From JAJXWB01 sp046349215 (lineage in GTDB: Bacteria > Pseudomonadota > Alphaproteobacteria > Rhizobiales > Beijerinckiaceae): a stretch of DNA of 64,000 nt. The stretch lies in assembly GCA_046349215.1 (NCBI GenBank), contig JAXMCV010000001.1:1488001-1552000 (forward strand), written 5' to 3'. This document shows, piece by piece, positions 62,287-64,000 of this stretch (positions within the stretch are counted from its first letter, which is position 1; the number at the start of each line of letters is the position of its first letter). A model generated the notes under the pieces. The model did not search any database, was not told the DNA's origin, and was given only the letters and a program-made list of their open reading frames with translations. The position numbers and the translations under genes were made by a program.

Positions 62287-63081
62287 ATGGCTGAAGGCGG
62301 CAAGCCTCTCAAGGGGCGGGTGGCGCTGGTGACGGGCGGCGGACGCGGCATCGGCCGGGCGATCGCGCAGGCTCTGGCGGAGGACGGCGCGGACGTGGCG
62401 ATCGGCTACCGGCGCGACGAGGAAGCCGCCAAGGCGTCGGTGAAGGAACTCGAGAAACTCGGCGTGCGCGCCAGGGCCTATTCCGCCTCGATGGAGAGCC
62501 ATGAACAGGTCGTCGCCATGGCCGACAAGGCGGTAGCCGATTTCGGCTTCGTCGACATTCTCGTCAACAATGCGGGCATAGCGTCGCGCGGGCGTTCCGT
62601 GCTCGATACCGAACCCGACGAGATCGCACGCCTGCTGACGGTGCACGCGCAGGCGCCGCACTGGCTGTCGCGCAGGCTCATCCCCTCGATGCGCACGCGG
62701 CCGCGCAGCGACATCGTCATGATCTCCAGCGTCGCGACGCTGAAGATGGGCGCGAACGGCGCGCCCTACAACATGGCCAAGGCGGCGATGGAGGCGCTGG
62801 CCTACACGCTGGCGAAGGAAGAGCGCGCGCACGGCATCCATGTCAACGTCGTCGCGCCGGGACTGGTCGAGACCGACATGGGCATGCGGCTCGTGAAAGG
62901 CGCGGCGGGGATCGACGACATACATTCGCTCGACAAGTCCATGCCCTACGGACGCGTATGCCAGCCGCAGGACATAGCCAATGCCGTGCGGTTCCTGTGT
63001 TCGCCGCACGCCAGCTACATCAACGGCGAGAAGATCAACGTGCACGGCGGCGGCCAGACGATTCCGGGCGTGGGAGGCTGA
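62287..63081 (+). CDS. SDR family oxidoreductase (FabG-like)
   Basis: 264 residues. TGGGRGIG, NNAG, SSVATLKMGANGAPYNMAKAA (YxxxK, catalytic Tyr and Lys) and NVHGGGQTIPG near the end. AAGGAAAC lies just upstream of the ATG. First gene of a plus-strand operon with an enoyl-CoA hydratase and a cyclase, which hints at catabolism of a cyclic or hydroxy acid. Confidence 0.9.
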   Translation: MAEGGKPLKGRVALVTGGGRGIGRAIAQALAEDGADVAIGYRRDEEAAKASVKELEKLGVRARAYSASMESHEQVVAMADKAVADFGFVDILVNNAGIASRGRSVLDTEPDEIARLLTVHAQAPHWLSRRLIPSMRTRPRSDIVMISSVATLKMGANGAPYNMAKAAMEALAYTLAKEERAHGIHVNVVAPGLVETDMGMRLVKGAAGIDDIHSLDKSMPYGRVCQPQDIANAVRFLCSPHASYINGEKINVHGGGQTIPGVGG

Positions 63082-63083
63082 CA

Positions 63084-63833
63084 ATGGAGCCGAGCGTCAA
63101 GCGAGAGGACCGCGACGGCGCGGCCTTCCTCATCCTCAACCGGCCGGACAAGCTGAATGCGCTGACGGTCGCGATGTTCCGCGAATTGCGCGCGCATGTC
63201 GACCAGCTCGCGCGCGAGACCGAAAGCATCGGCCTCGTCGTGCTGCGCGGCGCGGGCAAGTGCTTTTCGGCGGGCCACGACCTGAAGGATATAGCCGCCG
63301 GCGAGAAGCCGCCGAAGCCGTGGTTCCAGGGCGAGACGATCGAGGCGCTGGCGAACCTGCCGCAACCCGTGATCTCGGCGGTGCATGGCCATTGCTACAC
63401 CGGCGCGCTGGAACTGGCGCTCGGCGGCGACATGATCGTCGCCAGCGCCAACGCGAAATTCGCCGATACGCACGCGCGCTGGGCGCTGACGCCGGTCTGG
63501 GGCATGAGTCAGCGCCTGCCGCGCCGCGTCGGCGAAGCGAAAGCCAAGGAAATGATGCTGACCTGCCGCACCTATTCGGGCGCCGAGGCGCGGGCGATGG
63601 GGCTCGCCAATTTCTGCTTCGACGACGCGACATACGAAAGCGATCTCGAAGCGCTGATCCGCGAGATTCTCGCCAATTCCTGGTTCAGCCATCGCGCCAA
63701 CAAGAAACTGCTGATCGACACCGACGGCCTGCCCGTCGCCGCCGGCCTCGCGCATGAAATCTACAAGGGCGAGGGCCGCGGGCCGGACATGGAAGAGCGG
63801 ATCGCGCATTTCACGAGCAAAGGGAAAAAGTAG
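63084..63833 (+). CDS. Enoyl-CoA hydratase/isomerase family protein
   Basis: 249 residues. FLILNRPDKLNALTVAMF and FSAGHDLKDIAAG are the CoA-binding segments, HGHCYTGALELALGGDMIVA the oxyanion-hole region, and WALTPVWGMSQRLPRRVG the second-active-site region, where the usual Glu-Gly pair is replaced by Pro-Val-Trp, so isomerase or hydrolase activity rather than hydration is possible. Starts 2 bp after the SDR stop. Confidence 0.88.
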   Translation: MEPSVKREDRDGAAFLILNRPDKLNALTVAMFRELRAHVDQLARETESIGLVVLRGAGKCFSAGHDLKDIAAGEKPPKPWFQGETIEALANLPQPVISAVHGHCYTGALELALGGDMIVASANAKFADTHARWALTPVWGMSQRLPRRVGEAKAKEMMLTCRTYSGAEARAMGLANFCFDDATYESDLEALIREILANSWFSHRANKKLLIDTDGLPVAAGLAHEIYKGEGRGPDMEERIAHFTSKGKK

Positions 63834-63835
63834 CG

Positions 63836-64000
63836 ATGGCCGTGCAACGCTGGGTCAATAAGCCCGATGGCTCGAACTGGGGCCGGTTCGGACCGGACGA
63901 CCAGCGCGGCAAGATGAACCTGCTGACGCCCGAGCGGCGCGTGGCGGCGGCGCGCGAGGTGAAGGAAGGGCTCGCCTTCACGCTCAGCCTGCCGCTCGAC
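63836..64000 (+). CDS. Cyclase family protein, N-terminal part (window ends)
   Basis: The first 55 codons only. AVQRWVNKPDGSNWGRFGPDDQRGKMNLLTPERRVAAAREV followed by FTLSLPLD is the N-terminal signature of the kynurenine-formamidase-like cyclase family (PF04199), metal-dependent hydrolases of amides or lactones. Begins 2 bp after the hydratase stop (TAGCGATG), so it belongs to the same operon. Confidence 0.85.
   Translation, partial: MAVQRWVNKPDGSNWGRFGPDDQRGKMNLLTPERRVAAAREVKEGLAFTLSLPLD

Noticed and set aside
63084..63833. Calling the last enoyl-CoA hydratase a definite hydratase
   Set aside because: The second catalytic Glu position appears substituted, so only the family assignment is kept.

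Overview
High-GC (roughly two-thirds G+C by eye) alphaproteobacterial chromosome segment, most likely from the order Hyphomicrobiales. The reasons are the outer-membrane proteins with an ADLPVRK-type mature N-terminus, a PHA operon and a phasin preceded by TGC-N3-GCA motifs of the PhaR type, LivHMGF-type uptake genes, many ATGA start/stop overlaps, and short palindromic intergenic repeats of the CATTGCGAG type. No genus can be named from the sequence alone. No rRNA, tRNA, transposase, integrase, phage gene or CRISPR array was seen.

Layout. 1-3.75 kb: the end of a saccharopine-dehydrogenase-like gene and a CYP102 self-sufficient P450/reductase. 3.8-7.9 kb: PHA granule genes (phasin; hydrolase-phaE-phaC-acetyltransferase), with a probable structured RNA gene between them. 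8.0-11 kb: small secreted proteins, a serine hydrolase and an outer-membrane protein remnant. 11.1-18.7 kb: a D-aminoacylase-like amidohydrolase, a frameshifted alpha/beta hydrolase, and a branched-chain-type ABC importer with fused ATPases. 18.8-23.4 kb: a hemerythrin/membrane-protein pair, an Imm50-like gene and its partner, a broken YbhB-type gene, an exported protein, a DUF2161 nuclease-fold protein and a small ORF. 23.4-28.8 kb: a peptide-type binding protein, a Zn alcohol dehydrogenase, a NifX-like protein and a bifunctional beta-oxidation enzyme. 28.9-41.8 kb: a glycogen cluster (malQ, glgB, glgA, glgP, glgX) interrupted by two tandem exported binding proteins; glgC is not in the window. 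41.8-45.5 kb: a DUF4239-like membrane protein, an MFS exporter and a dicarboxylate symporter. 45.5-50 kb: a meta-cleavage cluster for protocatechuate/gallate-type acids (two LigI-like hydrolases, ligA, ligB, ligJ). 50.2-55.9 kb: an outer-membrane protein, a cupin, a broken small membrane protein, an HtrA-type protease, and an arylsulfatase divergent from a LysR regulator. 55.9-64 kb: acyl-CoA and short-chain dehydrogenase enzymes, an M20 peptidase, two unknown envelope proteins, an orphan fdsD, and an SDR-enoyl-CoA hydratase-cyclase operon cut by the window end.

Together these describe a metabolically versatile heterotroph that stores carbon as both PHA and glycogen and degrades aromatic and fatty acids. 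I see no defence island or clearly new multi-gene machine. The most interesting signals are the probable RNA gene at 4.48-4.84 kb, PhaR-like operators shared by the two PHA loci, the substitutions in CYP102 and GlgA at positions known to matter, the unknown envelope gene pair at 59.9-61.8 kb, the binding-protein pair inside the glycogen locus, and three genes each broken by a single-base lesion.
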